From NCBI RefSeq assembly GCF_018449525.1, contig NZ_JAAVUS010000001.1, positions 1,116,001 to 1,180,000 on the forward strand: 64,000 nucleotides of DNA, written 5' to 3'. The notes beneath the pieces are model-generated. The model did not search any database, was not told the DNA's origin, and saw only the letters and a list, made by a program, of their open reading frames with translations. Below are positions 56,921 through 64,000 of this stretch, in pieces. Position numbers and translations under genes: made by a program. Each line of letters opens with the position of its first letter. The stretch's first letter is position 1. This DNA is from Bradyrhizobium sp. dw_78. GTDB taxonomy: Bacteria; Pseudomonadota; Alphaproteobacteria; Rhizobiales; Xanthobacteraceae.

Positions 56921-56934
56921 TTGAGGCACCTCAA
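56921..56934. promoter_or_regulatory. FixK/FNR-like box TTGAGGCACCTCAA
   Basis: Perfect palindrome TTGAG-N4-CTCAA centred 67 nt before the hlyD GTG. It departs from TTGAT-N4-ATCAA at one base in each half, so affinity may be lower. Confidence 0.6.
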
Positions 56935-57018
56935 TTGCCGCCTCACGACTAAGTGTCGGGATTGAACGCTCTGTCCCGCGTGGCGGTTATTTTCGCGGCG
57001 GGTTTTCCGATATTTGCT

Positions 57019-57492
57019 TCAGTGTCCGGCCTTCGGCGCGAACGATTGGTCGCTGAATGGCGAGGCGGCCGGCACCTGCACCACGATGAACCCGCGGCCG
57101 ATCGCCTGATGGCAGCCATTGCAGGCGGTGGTGAGATGGTTGAAGGCCGCCGCAAACTTGGCGGAATCCTTGGCTCCGATCGCCTCGCCGATTTCGCGCG
57201 CCGGTTCGGTCAGCGGCGTCATGTCCGCGACCGGAATGCCGGGATAGAACGAGCCCGCATCGGAGAAGCTCTGATCGATCTGCTGCAGTTCGTAGGTGGC
57301 CAGCTCCCAATTCCGGGACTTGCCCGCGAACCAGAGCTTGATGTGGCGTGATTGCAGCGTGGACATGATCTCGGAAAGATGGGGCACATAACCCCTCTGT
57401 TCCGTCAGCACGTTGGGAGCCTGGGGCCAGGCCAGATTTGGAAGGGAAATCCCCAGCACCACAAGCACAGCCAGACAGGCAAAACGCGGCAT
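57019..57492 (-). CDS. Periplasmic c-type cytochrome (cytochrome c'-like)
   Basis: A 157-residue secreted protein with signal peptide (about 1-24, cleaved after LAWPQA) and one haem site CNGCHQAIG near residue 125, close to the C-terminus after a helical domain. C-terminal CxxCH in a four-helix protein is typical of class II cytochromes (c' or c-556 type), which may bind NO or carry electrons. Start at 57492 (MPRFACL) is 7 nt from GAGGAG; ATG at 57498 is too close. FixK box 69 nt upstream. Confidence 0.82.
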   Translation of the reverse strand: MPRFACLAVLVVLGISLPNLAWPQAPNVLTEQRGYVPHLSEIMSTLQSRHIKLWFAGKSRNWELATYELQQIDQSFSDAGSFYPGIPVADMTPLTEPAREIGEAIGAKDSAKFAAAFNHLTTACNGCHQAIGRGFIVVQVPAASPFSDQSFAPKAGH

Positions 57493-57554
57493 CTTCATCT
57501 CCTCACGGCTGCGATCATCCAGTTTATTTATCGAGAGCTTGCCGAAGCAACAGG

Positions 57555-57568
57555 TTGATGTGGATCAA
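57555..57568. promoter_or_regulatory. FixK/FNR box TTGATGTGGATCAA
   Basis: Perfect TTGAT-N4-ATCAA repeat centred 69 nt before the cytochrome ATG. It is the last box seen in the window. Confidence 0.85.
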
Positions 57569-57723
57569 GCTTGGTGACATGGCCGATTTGCAGACCGTAT
57601 ACCCAAAGCGAACAGGACAGCCGCTTCAAACTGACATCGTCGTTTTTGTGGTCGTTCTGGATTCGGGGCAAATCGAAAATCCATCAGATCGCGGCGCCGG
57701 ATTGAAAATGCCGGCCAGATTGC

Positions 57724-57798
57724 TGGTGCCGGTTGAGAGGATTGAACTCCCGACCTTCGGTTTACAAAACCGCTGCTCTACCGCTGAGCTAAACCGGC
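57724..57798 (-). tRNA. tRNA-Thr (UGU anticodon)
   Basis: The reverse strand starts GCCGGTTTAGCTCAGCGG and ends with the complementary AACCGGC plus A and encoded CCA. D arm GCTC/GAGC, anticodon loop TTTGTAA (anticodon TGT) and T arm GGGAG-TTCAATC-CTCTC are all present. One G-A mismatch tops the anticodon stem. Confidence 0.95.
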
Positions 57799-58006
57799 CG
57801 ACAAAACCGTTCCGATATCGATCGATATCCAAAGCCGTTTTGTCATTTTTCTCCCCGCGACCGGCGGGGGTAGCCGGGAGATGCGCCGTCAAATACCAGA
57901 GTTGGTTGCCAAGGGCTACAGGCGCGAACACGCGCTTTGTGAACACCCGGCCAGCGCGGGATGTTACATTCCAGCGGGCGGAATCGGGGCAGCGGGAGCG
58001 CGCGAT

Positions 58007-58294
58007 ATGACCGGCAGGGCGCTTTCCGTTGCGGTGCTGTCGCTGGCCTTGATCTCGGAACCGACCGGCGCCCGTGCCGCAGATCCGGCTTTCTGCAAAC
58101 AATATGCCCGGGCGGCGCTGGCCGAGGTGCGCAAAGCGCTGGAAAATCCGCGCTGTGGCGCGGGATTGCAGGGCATGCGCTGGTCGGCGGAGTTTTCGGT
58201 CCATTACGAATGGTGTCTCGGCGTGTCCGCTGACGCGGCCGGCGCCGAGAGGGATGCGCGCAGCCATGATCTGACGGCCTGCGCCGGCCGGTGA
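58007..58294 (+). CDS. Small secreted cysteine-containing protein
   Basis: A 95-residue product with signal peptide (about 1-24, MTGRALSVAVLSLALI, cleavage after ARA) and four cysteines (DPAFCKQY, NPRCGAG, EWCLGV, LTACAGR), probably two disulfides. GGGAG 8 nt before the ATG. Not recognised; resembles the four-cysteine protein at 43475-43816 only in general form. Confidence 0.6.
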   Translation: MTGRALSVAVLSLALISEPTGARAADPAFCKQYARAALAEVRKALENPRCGAGLQGMRWSAEFSVHYEWCLGVSADAAGAERDARSHDLTACAGR

Positions 58295-58395
58295 TCCCGA
58301 AACCGCGGGTAGCGGACAGGAACATGAGGACAAGAAAAAGGCGGCCGAAGCCGCCTTCCTCCGTTCCTGCGCCGCAAGCGCAGGGGGGCGATGGC

Positions 58396-58998
58396 TTACT
58401 GGCAAATGTGCCGGAAGCCATCGGCGCCCTTGAACCAGGTGCCGGGGATGCAGACGATGCCGTTACGCTCGGCATAGGTGTGGATGTCCCCATTGTAGCC
58501 GTACCAGCCGTTCCAGCCGCCATTATAGCCAGCGTTGGCTTGCATATTGGGATCATAATAGGCGTAGGAATCGCGGGCATAGGAATCGCGATGGAAGGGC
58601 GCCGCGGCGATCGCGCCGGCCGTGCCCACCGCCGCGCCGGCTACACCCACTGCGCCGCCGACCACGCCGGCCGCGACATCGCCGGGCCAGAAGCCCGAAT
58701 CGTGGCGGTCCCACTGATTGTCATTCCACGTGTCATGCCAGCCGCTGTTCCAGTTGTCGTTGTTCCAGCCATCGTTGCGCGCGGCGGTATTTTGATAGGC
58801 CCTGTCCCTGTAGGCGACGCGGTGCCGATAGCCGTTGCCCGTATAGGGATTGCCGGGTCCTTTATTCAGGCAATTGGCGCTTGGATAAAATTGCGCGCAG
58901 CGGCCGGGATTGTCGATCACCTGCTGCGCCATCACCGGGCCCGCCAGCGTCGATGCAAGAACCACGGCGGTTGCGCCAAGAAGCTTGAATTTCGTCAT
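58396..58998 (-). CDS. Secreted Trp/Asn/Tyr-rich hypothetical protein
   Basis: A 200-residue protein with signal peptide (about 1-24, cleaved after PVMA). A W/N/D-rich middle (GWNNDNWNSGWHDTWNDNQW) is followed by a glycine-alanine membrane-like stretch (DVAAGVVGGAVGVAGAAVG), a tyrosine-rich part and a C-terminal pair of cysteines (IVCIPGTW, RHICQ). GGAG before the ATG at 58998. Function unknown; cell-surface location likely. Confidence 0.75.
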   Translation of the reverse strand: MTKFKLLGATAVVLASTLAGPVMAQQVIDNPGRCAQFYPSANCLNKGPGNPYTGNGYRHRVAYRDRAYQNTAARNDGWNNDNWNSGWHDTWNDNQWDRHDSGFWPGDVAAGVVGGAVGVAGAAVGTAGAIAAAPFHRDSYARDSYAYYDPNMQANAGYNGGWNGWYGYNGDIHTYAERNGIVCIPGTWFKGADGFRHICQ

Positions 58999-59481
58999 AT
59001 GTCGTCTCCGTTGTGCTGAGAGATATGAGATGCGCGGGTTGGAATGACATTTTGGGATGTCCGCCGATTGCGTGCGGACTCCAGCCGGCGCGTTGCGGCG
59101 AAAAGGTCGCGCGGTCAGAACCGTTTCCGGCAACGGATGTTCCGAAACGATCGCGTGTATGTTTTCAAACCGATGTGAGGGCCGGTTCCGGCGACGGTGC
59201 GGAAAGCCGGGCTATAAAGGCCGGGAATCCGGCGCCGATCGCGGGCAAAATCGCGATTCCGCACAGCATCGCTGCCTTATCGCGACCGCCGTCCGGGTCA
59301 TCGGCATCGGCGCGGCCACGCGCATCATTCGCGCCGTCGTTAACGTTTCGATAGCGCGATCACCGGCAATTGAGCGAATGCGAAGGCTTGCGTGTTAGGC
59401 TTACCCGCGGTTCGGGCCGCGACCTTAACCCTTCGGTTCGAACCTTCGGCTAGGGTTCGCGCGAATCGGGGCTTCGAGCAG
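58999..59481. other. Gene-poor stretch
   Basis: Between two divergent secreted-protein genes. Open frames exist here but have no ribosome-binding site, homology or codon pattern that I can support. No box, tRNA or clear hairpin was seen. Confidence 0.5.
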
Positions 59482-60015
59482 ATGCGCGCTGGGTTGGCAC
59501 TGGCCTTTTTGATCGGAACGGCGCTGCCGGCCGTCGCGGCCGAAGGTTTTGAAATCGTGATTCCCGGCCGCCCCGGCGTGCCGATCATCATCAACGGGGT
59601 CGATGCTTCCTACGCCGTCGTCGAAGGCGAATGGGGGCTGGGCAAAAACTATCAGCCACCGGTCACGGTCTATGGCGGCCATCCGGTCGAGCCGGAGCCG
59701 CCGGTCGGCCATTATTATCCGACGCTTGGCCACGCGCCCGGCTATGGACGTCTGGAAATCGAGCCGCCGCCGAACCGTGTCCTGCCAAAGCCGGCCGAGA
59801 GCTATCATCAATCCTGGTCCGCGCAATCCGCGCCGCCGCAGGCGCAGCAGCCTCTGGTGTCGCCTTATCCGCCGGCGGTGGTGGTCGCGCCGCAGTCGAA
59901 TTATCAGGACCAGAGCTCGGAACAGAACCGCAGACCGCCCCGGGCCACGCCACGACCTTTGTCTTCAAGGACATCGCAAGCCCGCGGAACGAGATCCACC
60001 ACAACAAGAAAATAG
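59482..60015 (+). CDS. Secreted proline-rich hypothetical protein
   Basis: A 177-residue product with signal peptide (about 1-20, MRAGLALAFLIGTALPAVAA), a first part with GFEIVIPGRPGVPIIINGVD, then a Pro/Tyr/Gln-rich, basic and probably disordered tail. Start at 59482; the longer frame is not hydrophobic. The GxPxxINGxDAS segment recurs in alphaproteobacterial surface proteins I cannot name. 17 nt before the next gene. Confidence 0.65.
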   Translation: MRAGLALAFLIGTALPAVAAEGFEIVIPGRPGVPIIINGVDASYAVVEGEWGLGKNYQPPVTVYGGHPVEPEPPVGHYYPTLGHAPGYGRLEIEPPPNRVLPKPAESYHQSWSAQSAPPQAQQPLVSPYPPAVVVAPQSNYQDQSSEQNRRPPRATPRPLSSRTSQARGTRSTTTRK

Positions 60016-60032
60016 TTCGACAGGAGAGCGTA

Positions 60033-60596
60033 ATGCGTCAGACGATTTCAGGATTGGCCATTGCCGTGGCCATGATGGCTGCGAGCGCCGTGCCGGCGAT
60101 GGCGTGCGGGTTTGCAAGCCCGTGCGTACAGAGCTACACGCCGGTCTATTCAGGCTGCTATAGTTGCGGCTGGGGCTATGAGCGGCTGCCCGATCCGGTG
60201 CAGCAATATCATCGCTATCCGGTGGCGACGCCGCAATATTACTATGTCAACCAGGGCCCGACCTATACCGGCCCCGGCGATTTCGCGCCGTATCCGACCT
60301 ATCAGGAGAGCGCGGTTTCCGGCTGGAACGCGTATCGGCAGGCGCCTTATTATTACGGCTATGACGGTGGCCGTTATGCCAATGCCACCAACCATTATTA
60401 TGATGGCGCGCCATACGTCCAGGGCCCGGTGATCTACACCTATCGCGGCTATCATCGCGTTCGCCCCTGGCGCAGCCATTATGGCTATCGCCATTGGGGA
60501 CATCGCAGCATCCGTTACGGCTACTTCGCCCATCACCGCTATGCGTCGCATGCTGGCTACCACGCCATGCGGCATCGCTATCACGTCTATCGCTGA
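60033..60596 (+). CDS. Secreted His/Tyr-rich hypothetical protein
   Basis: A 187-residue product with signal peptide (about 1-24, cleaved after AMA), four cysteines at the mature N-terminus (CGFASPCVQSY ... GCYSCGWGYERLP), and a tail dense in Tyr and His (HYGYRHWGHRSIRYG). The CGWGYE start and repeats suggest a surface or metal-binding protein. CAGGAG before the ATG. Probably cotranscribed with the preceding gene. Confidence 0.72.
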   Translation: MRQTISGLAIAVAMMAASAVPAMACGFASPCVQSYTPVYSGCYSCGWGYERLPDPVQQYHRYPVATPQYYYVNQGPTYTGPGDFAPYPTYQESAVSGWNAYRQAPYYYGYDGGRYANATNHYYDGAPYVQGPVIYTYRGYHRVRPWRSHYGYRHWGHRSIRYGYFAHHRYASHAGYHAMRHRYHVYR

Positions 60597-60664
60597 CGCG
60601 CGGGCTTACCCGTCATTGGCGTCCGCTCGCGCCGAATGCGTGGGTGGACGCGGCTTTTCCAGAG

Positions 60665-60693
60665 CTTCGGTTCTGATTGAATCAGGATCGAAG
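60665..60693. repeat. Dispersed inverted repeat, CTTCGGTTCTGATT type
   Basis: CTTCGGTTCTGATTGAATCAGGATCGAAG, the third copy of the hairpin at 12151 and 23601. The following bases to about 60766 (GACGCGTTTTCTTCACCCGAACC and CACTTCGCTTGAAAA) belong to the same family-specific intergenic repeat as I remember it. Confidence 0.6.
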
Positions 60694-60759
60694 TTCCAGA
60701 TTCTCATTTCGACGCGTTTTCTTCACCCGAACCGCAATCCACTTCGCTTGAAAAACGCC

Positions 60760-61596
60760 TTAGCGCATTAGGCCGAGCCGGCTGGCGCCGATATAGAGCG
60801 CCAGCACCGCGGCGTTCGAGACGTTCAGGCTTTTGATCTCGCCGGGCATGTCGAGCCGCGCCACCACGCTGCAGGTCTCGCGCGTCAATTGCCGCAGGCC
60901 TTTGCCTTCGGCGCCCAGCGCCAGCGCCAGCGGCTGTTGCAAATTCACCGCGGCCAGATTTTCGCTGCCCTGGCTGTCGAGCCCGACGGTCATGAAGCCG
61001 CGCTCGTTCATCTCGTTGAGCGCGCGCGCCAGATTCTGCACCGTGACCAGCGGCACCAGTTCCAGCGCGCCGGAGGCTGATTTCGCCAGCACGCCGGTCG
61101 CCTCCGGGCTGTGCCGCGCGGTGGTGATGATGGCCTTGACCGCGAAGGCCGCGGCCGAACGCATGATCGCGCCGACATTGTGCGGGTCGGTGATCTGGTC
61201 GAGCACCAGCACGATGCCGTCGGTCGGCAGCGTATCGATATCCGGCGAGGGCAGGGGATCGGCTTCGGCCAGCAGGCCCTGGTGTACCGCGTCGGGGCCG
61301 AGGCGCTGGTCGATCAGCGACGGCCGGACGATGTCCGGCGTCACGCGGCTGTCGATCTGCTCGTCGGCGAGGCGCCGCGCCGCGTTTTCCGACAGCCACA
61401 GCTTGCGGATCTGCCGCTGCGGGTTGGCGAGCGCCGCCGTCACGGTATGCCAACCATAGAGGATGACCGGCCCGTCACCGGCCTCTCCGCGGTCACGCCA
61501 CGCCGGACGGCCGGATTGATGGCCGGATTCCTGGCGTTTTCCCCCCGGTTTGCCGCCTCCACGGCGGAACTGCTGCTTTCGGTCGCGATCACCCAT
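60760..61596 (-). CDS. rlmB: 23S rRNA (guanosine-2'-O-)-methyltransferase RlmB
   Basis: A 278-residue SpoU-family methyltransferase. A basic Gly/Arg/Gln-rich start (1-45) leads to the substrate-binding domain (LYGWHTVTAALAN) and the knotted SPOUT domain with DQITDPHNVGAIMRSAAAF, LGAEGKGL and the closing IKSLNVSNAAVLALY. Methylates G2251 of 23S rRNA by family knowledge. Start at 61596 (MGDRDRKQ). Confidence 0.93.
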   Translation of the reverse strand: MGDRDRKQQFRRGGGKPGGKRQESGHQSGRPAWRDRGEAGDGPVILYGWHTVTAALANPQRQIRKLWLSENAARRLADEQIDSRVTPDIVRPSLIDQRLGPDAVHQGLLAEADPLPSPDIDTLPTDGIVLVLDQITDPHNVGAIMRSAAAFAVKAIITTARHSPEATGVLAKSASGALELVPLVTVQNLARALNEMNERGFMTVGLDSQGSENLAAVNLQQPLALALGAEGKGLRQLTRETCSVVARLDMPGEIKSLNVSNAAVLALYIGASRLGLMR

Positions 61597-61610
61597 GGAG
61601 CGAGCTTGTC

Positions 61611-61748
61611 TCACGGGTTCCGGAGAATGGCAATTTGGGAGCCGCAACTACCCATCAGGTCCAGCATTTCTCGGTCGAGGCTCGAGATCTGCTTGGCCGC
61701 TTCGGCACGCTGTTGCCGACGGTATCCCCTGGCATATTTGCTGGTCAT
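61611..61748 (-). CDS. 45-residue hypothetical protein
   Basis: MTSKYARGYRRQQRAEAAKQ followed by a short helical region and GSCGSQIAIL. AAGGGG 8 nt before the ATG at 61748 supports translation. Sits between tRNA-Tyr and rlmB. Not recognised. Confidence 0.4.
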   Translation of the reverse strand: MTSKYARGYRRQQRAEAAKQISSLDREMLDLMGSCGSQIAILRNP

Positions 61749-61874
61749 GATGGGTCCCCCTTGGGGAGAGAACAATAACAGAACAGACCCCAGAGAACAA
61801 AACGTGTCGAAAGATGTCGAATTACTTTGGCCGGATGGGCCTTCGCCAATCAAAATTCATCAACAAAATCAAAT

Positions 61875-61960
61875 TGGTGGGGGAGGAAGGACTCGAACCT
61901 TCGAAGCCATGAGGCGGCTGATTTACAGTCAGCTCCCTTTGCCACTCGGGACACTCCCCC
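61875..61960 (-). tRNA. tRNA-Tyr (GUA anticodon)
   Basis: The reverse strand begins GGGGGAGTGTCCCGAGTGG and ends CTCCCCC plus A and encoded CCA. The anticodon loop is CTGTAAA (GTA). A long variable arm (CGCCTCATGGCTTCG) marks a class II tRNA, and the T arm AAGG-TTCGAGT-CCTT is intact. Confidence 0.95.
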
Positions 61961-62344
61961 GCTCGACGGCGTCCAACTCCATCCGCTGGAACAGCGATGG
62001 GACGAGCCGTGGAGACGTGAAGACCGCGAAACCCGATCACGGGGCTCGCGGTCCGGCGGTTTATGGGCGAAGGGCCATGGCAAAGTCAACCAAGGGAAAG
62101 CGTAAAATAGACAATCAGGGCGAGGCATTACGCTTGCGCCGACCTCGGCGAGAAGGCGGGACTACGGTCGACGCCCCTTCCGCGCGGCCGAGAGCGATCT
62201 GGATGCACACCGCGCGCGGCTATTGCGGGCTTCGGTGCATTTCAGCGCGGCGCGTTCGGGGAGGTGGCATGAGAATTTGAGGGGCTGTCCAAGTTTGATT
62301 TTGGCAGTGCCCTAATCTACCAATGGTATCCTCGTAATCTGGTC
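61961..62344. other. Stretch without a supported gene
   Basis: A + frame from 62078 (MAKSTKGKRKIDNQGEALRL, 67 residues, ending 62280) is the only candidate. It is strongly basic and lacks a ribosome-binding site or recognisable domain, so I do not call it a gene. Confidence 0.4.
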
Positions 62345-62593
62345 ATGAAAACTCGCATGGTTGACAGGTTAAAGGACTCGCTTGAAGGATTTGAGTCACC
62401 GATCTGTTCCGCCTGCAACGTTCCGATGACGTGGGTACGCTCAGAACTGATCGAGAAATATCCAATCGTCATCTTGCACGTGTTCCATTGTGTGACGTGC
62501 GATCGCATCGAGAAGATGGAGTCAGTCTCGAAGCCCGCGAAACTCCCTCCCGGAAAGCTTTCTGCTCCGCTCCGTCGATTGGATGCTGCCTGA
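62345..62593 (+). CDS. Small zinc-ribbon-like hypothetical protein
   Basis: An 82-residue protein with two CxxC pairs, ICSACNVPM and HCVTCDRIE, 27 residues apart, fitting a four-cysteine zinc ribbon. Proteins of this type (SPICSxC..PM.W..S) are common and uncharacterised in the Bradyrhizobium group. The ribosome-binding site is poor. Confidence 0.65.
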   Translation: MKTRMVDRLKDSLEGFESPICSACNVPMTWVRSELIEKYPIVILHVFHCVTCDRIEKMESVSKPAKLPPGKLSAPLRRLDAA

Positions 62594-62923
62594 CTACTCC
62601 GCTCCGGGGCCGCTTTGAGTCACGACGATGGCGTTGGGCCTCGTCCTGAGACGAACGAACCGAGAGGGCGTCACACCGCTCCGCTCTTTTATCGTTCTCG
62701 GCTTATGTTGACGATCACGCCGTCCGCAAGTTTCGGTTTGCTGTTGCGACATGACTCGACTCGTCGTTCTCCTAAATGGGAGTTGTCGGGCTATCCCGGC
62801 GCGCCGTCGACGTCGTAACTGACTGCTGTCTGCTCCGATCGAAGGGGGTGACCGAGCGCAGAGCCGCCTTGACGCCGTGTTGCAAGGGCGCCTAAGACAC
62901 CCGAAATAATGGGGGGATGAATA
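62594..62923. other. Stretch without a supported gene
   Basis: No convincing frame, repeat or regulatory site on either strand. Composition is less GC-rich than the genes around it. It precedes the Bug-family gene, whose promoter should lie here. Confidence 0.4.
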
Positions 62924-63919
62924 ATGCGCCGTGGATGGTTGCTCGCAGTCGCGTTGAGCGTGGTTTTTTTTGTTGCGGCGGGAACTGAAACTAAAAGCGC
63001 CGAGACCGCAAAATCCGAAACAAAATGGCCGACGAGACCCATCAGGATCATCGTCCCCTTTGCGGCAGGCGGAAGCACCGATGTGACGGCCCGGGTTGTC
63101 GCTCAGGCATTGTCCGAGCGTCTGGGGCAACAAGTCTTCGTCGAGAACCGACCGGGGGCCGGTGGCAACATCGGGGCGGAAGCCGTGGCTAAGGCCGACC
63201 CTGATGGCTATACGTTGTTATTGACGACGAACGGCACGTTAGCGGTCAATCCGAGCCTCTACAAAACGCTGGCCTTCGACGTGAAGAAGGATTTCGCGCC
63301 GATCGCGTTAACGGCCCGCATTCCGAACGTTCTCGTCGTCAATCCGTCTGTGCCCGGCAATAATGTCGCGGACTTCATCGCTTACGCAAAGGCCAATCCC
63401 GGCAAGCTGAATTTCGGATCATCCGGCAACGGCACCTCGCCTCATATCGCCGGTGAGTTGTTCAATGTGCTCGCCGGCGTGAACATGACCCATGTTCCCT
63501 ATCGCGGCGGCGCCGTGGCCCTCACTGATTTGCTCGGCGGCCAGATCCAGGTCATGTTCGAGCCCTTGGCCGAAGTGATCCAGCAAGTACGCGCGGAGAC
63601 GGTTAAAGCGCTCGGCGTTACCACAGTCAAAAGATCCTCGCTTCTGCCCGACGTTCCGACGATCGCGGAAACACTGCCAGGCTACGAAATAACAGCCTGG
63701 AATGGCATGCTCGCCCCGGCGGCTACGCCTCCGGACATCATCGCGCGCCTCAACCGCGCCACGGACGATGCGCTTCACTCCAAGGAAGTGCAGGAAAAGC
63801 TCGCCGAACAAGGTAGCGAACCGGTCGGTGGAACGCCTGCGGAGTTTGACGCATTTCTCGACAGCGAACTGATCAAATGGAAAAAGCTGGTCGAAATATC
63901 CGGCGCAACGGTGCAATGA
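62924..63919 (+). CDS. Bug/TctC-family tripartite tricarboxylate transporter substrate-binding protein
   Basis: A 331-residue periplasmic receptor with signal peptide (about 1-26, MRRGWLLAVALSVVFFVAAG). Family motifs: WPTRPIRIIVPFAAGGSTDV, VENRPGAGGNIGAEAVA, LNFGSSGNGTSPHI and HVPYRGGAVALTDLLGGQI. Such proteins bind carboxylates. No membrane genes TctA or TctB follow within the window, so it may be an orphan receptor, as is common in this family. Confidence 0.93.
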   Translation: MRRGWLLAVALSVVFFVAAGTETKSAETAKSETKWPTRPIRIIVPFAAGGSTDVTARVVAQALSERLGQQVFVENRPGAGGNIGAEAVAKADPDGYTLLLTTNGTLAVNPSLYKTLAFDVKKDFAPIALTARIPNVLVVNPSVPGNNVADFIAYAKANPGKLNFGSSGNGTSPHIAGELFNVLAGVNMTHVPYRGGAVALTDLLGGQIQVMFEPLAEVIQQVRAETVKALGVTTVKRSSLLPDVPTIAETLPGYEITAWNGMLAPAATPPDIIARLNRATDDALHSKEVQEKLAEQGSEPVGGTPAEFDAFLDSELIKWKKLVEISGATVQ

Positions 63920-64000
63920 CAATGTTCTTTTGCGTTGCCGTCCTCGTGGCCTGGCTGAAGCATCTATGATGGCAACGCAGATCTCTCGATCGCCTCGATC

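Noticed and set aside
57724..57798. tRNA-Thr as an attachment site for the island
   Set aside because: No integrase gene and no direct repeat of the tRNA 3' end was seen at the other end of the window.
62594..63133. 179-codon open frame on the - strand
   Set aside because: Overlaps the signal-peptide region of the Bug-family gene and has low-complexity Arg/Ser/Cys composition.

Overview
The window is high-GC DNA from an alphaproteobacterium, most likely of the Bradyrhizobium / Rhodopseudomonas / Afipia group (Nitrobacteraceae). The grounds are a haem-PAS FixL with FixJ, a FixK-type regulator lacking the Fnr cysteine cluster, the fixNOQP-fixGHIS order, an N-type ATPase operon, phasin and PHA synthase genes, and dispersed palindromic repeats typical of that family. 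No prophage, insertion sequence, transposase or CRISPR array was found.

Almost everything from about 2.4 to 57.6 kb looks like one oxygen-limitation island. It carries the sensor pair FixL-FixJ (40.25-42.35 kb), the CRP/Fnr-family regulator FixK (2.46-3.14 kb), and 14 clear Fnr/FixK boxes (TTGAY-N4-RTCAA type). All 14 lie with their centre 55-76 nt before a start codon I chose on independent grounds. Three further sites share a TTTyCCyTtAGG-like core and may be FixJ operators; one is in front of fixK.

Layout: a partial ChaB-like gene and an FtsH paralogue (0-2.2 kb); fixK, a small orphan gene and the cbb3 oxidase set ccoNOQP with assembly genes ccoGHIS (2.4-11.5 kb); a DUF6455-like gene, oxygen-independent hemN and small proteins (11.6-14.6 kb); a CHAD / phosphotransferase-kinase / zinc alcohol dehydrogenase operon divergent from hsp20 (14.6-18.7 kb); membrane stress proteins and a CBS-BON protein (18.9-20.9 kb); phosphoketolase (21.2-23.6 kb); the N-ATPase operon atpDCQRBEFAG (24.1-30.6 kb); a second CBS-BON protein, a cyclic-nucleotide-gated K+ channel and a universal stress protein (30.6-33.5 kb); a CBS protein overlapping a Pat-like protein acetyltransferase (34.2-37.1 kb); an Mla/MCE lipid-transport operon (37.2-40.2 kb); fixJL, small proteins and a phasin (40.2-43.8 kb); the operon phaC - maoC/pta fusion - ackA - fabI (43.9-49.3 kb); an HlyD - RbbA-like ABC exporter - P3A-type cation ATPase operon (49.5-56.9 kb); and a c-type cytochrome (57.0-57.5 kb). 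From 57.7 kb the content changes to tRNA-Thr, secreted aromatic-rich proteins, rlmB, tRNA-Tyr and a Bug/TctC binding protein, with no FixK boxes seen.

Taken together the genes describe survival at low oxygen: a high-affinity oxidase and haem synthesis without O2; carbon overflow by phosphoketolase, Pta and AckA with ATP gain; electron and carbon storage as PHB; two ATP-driven cation pumps plus a K+ channel to hold the ion gradient; and CBS, USP, Hsp20 and acetyltransferase functions for energy sensing and protein protection. The shared control is read directly from operator-like sequences; the physiological interpretation is inference.
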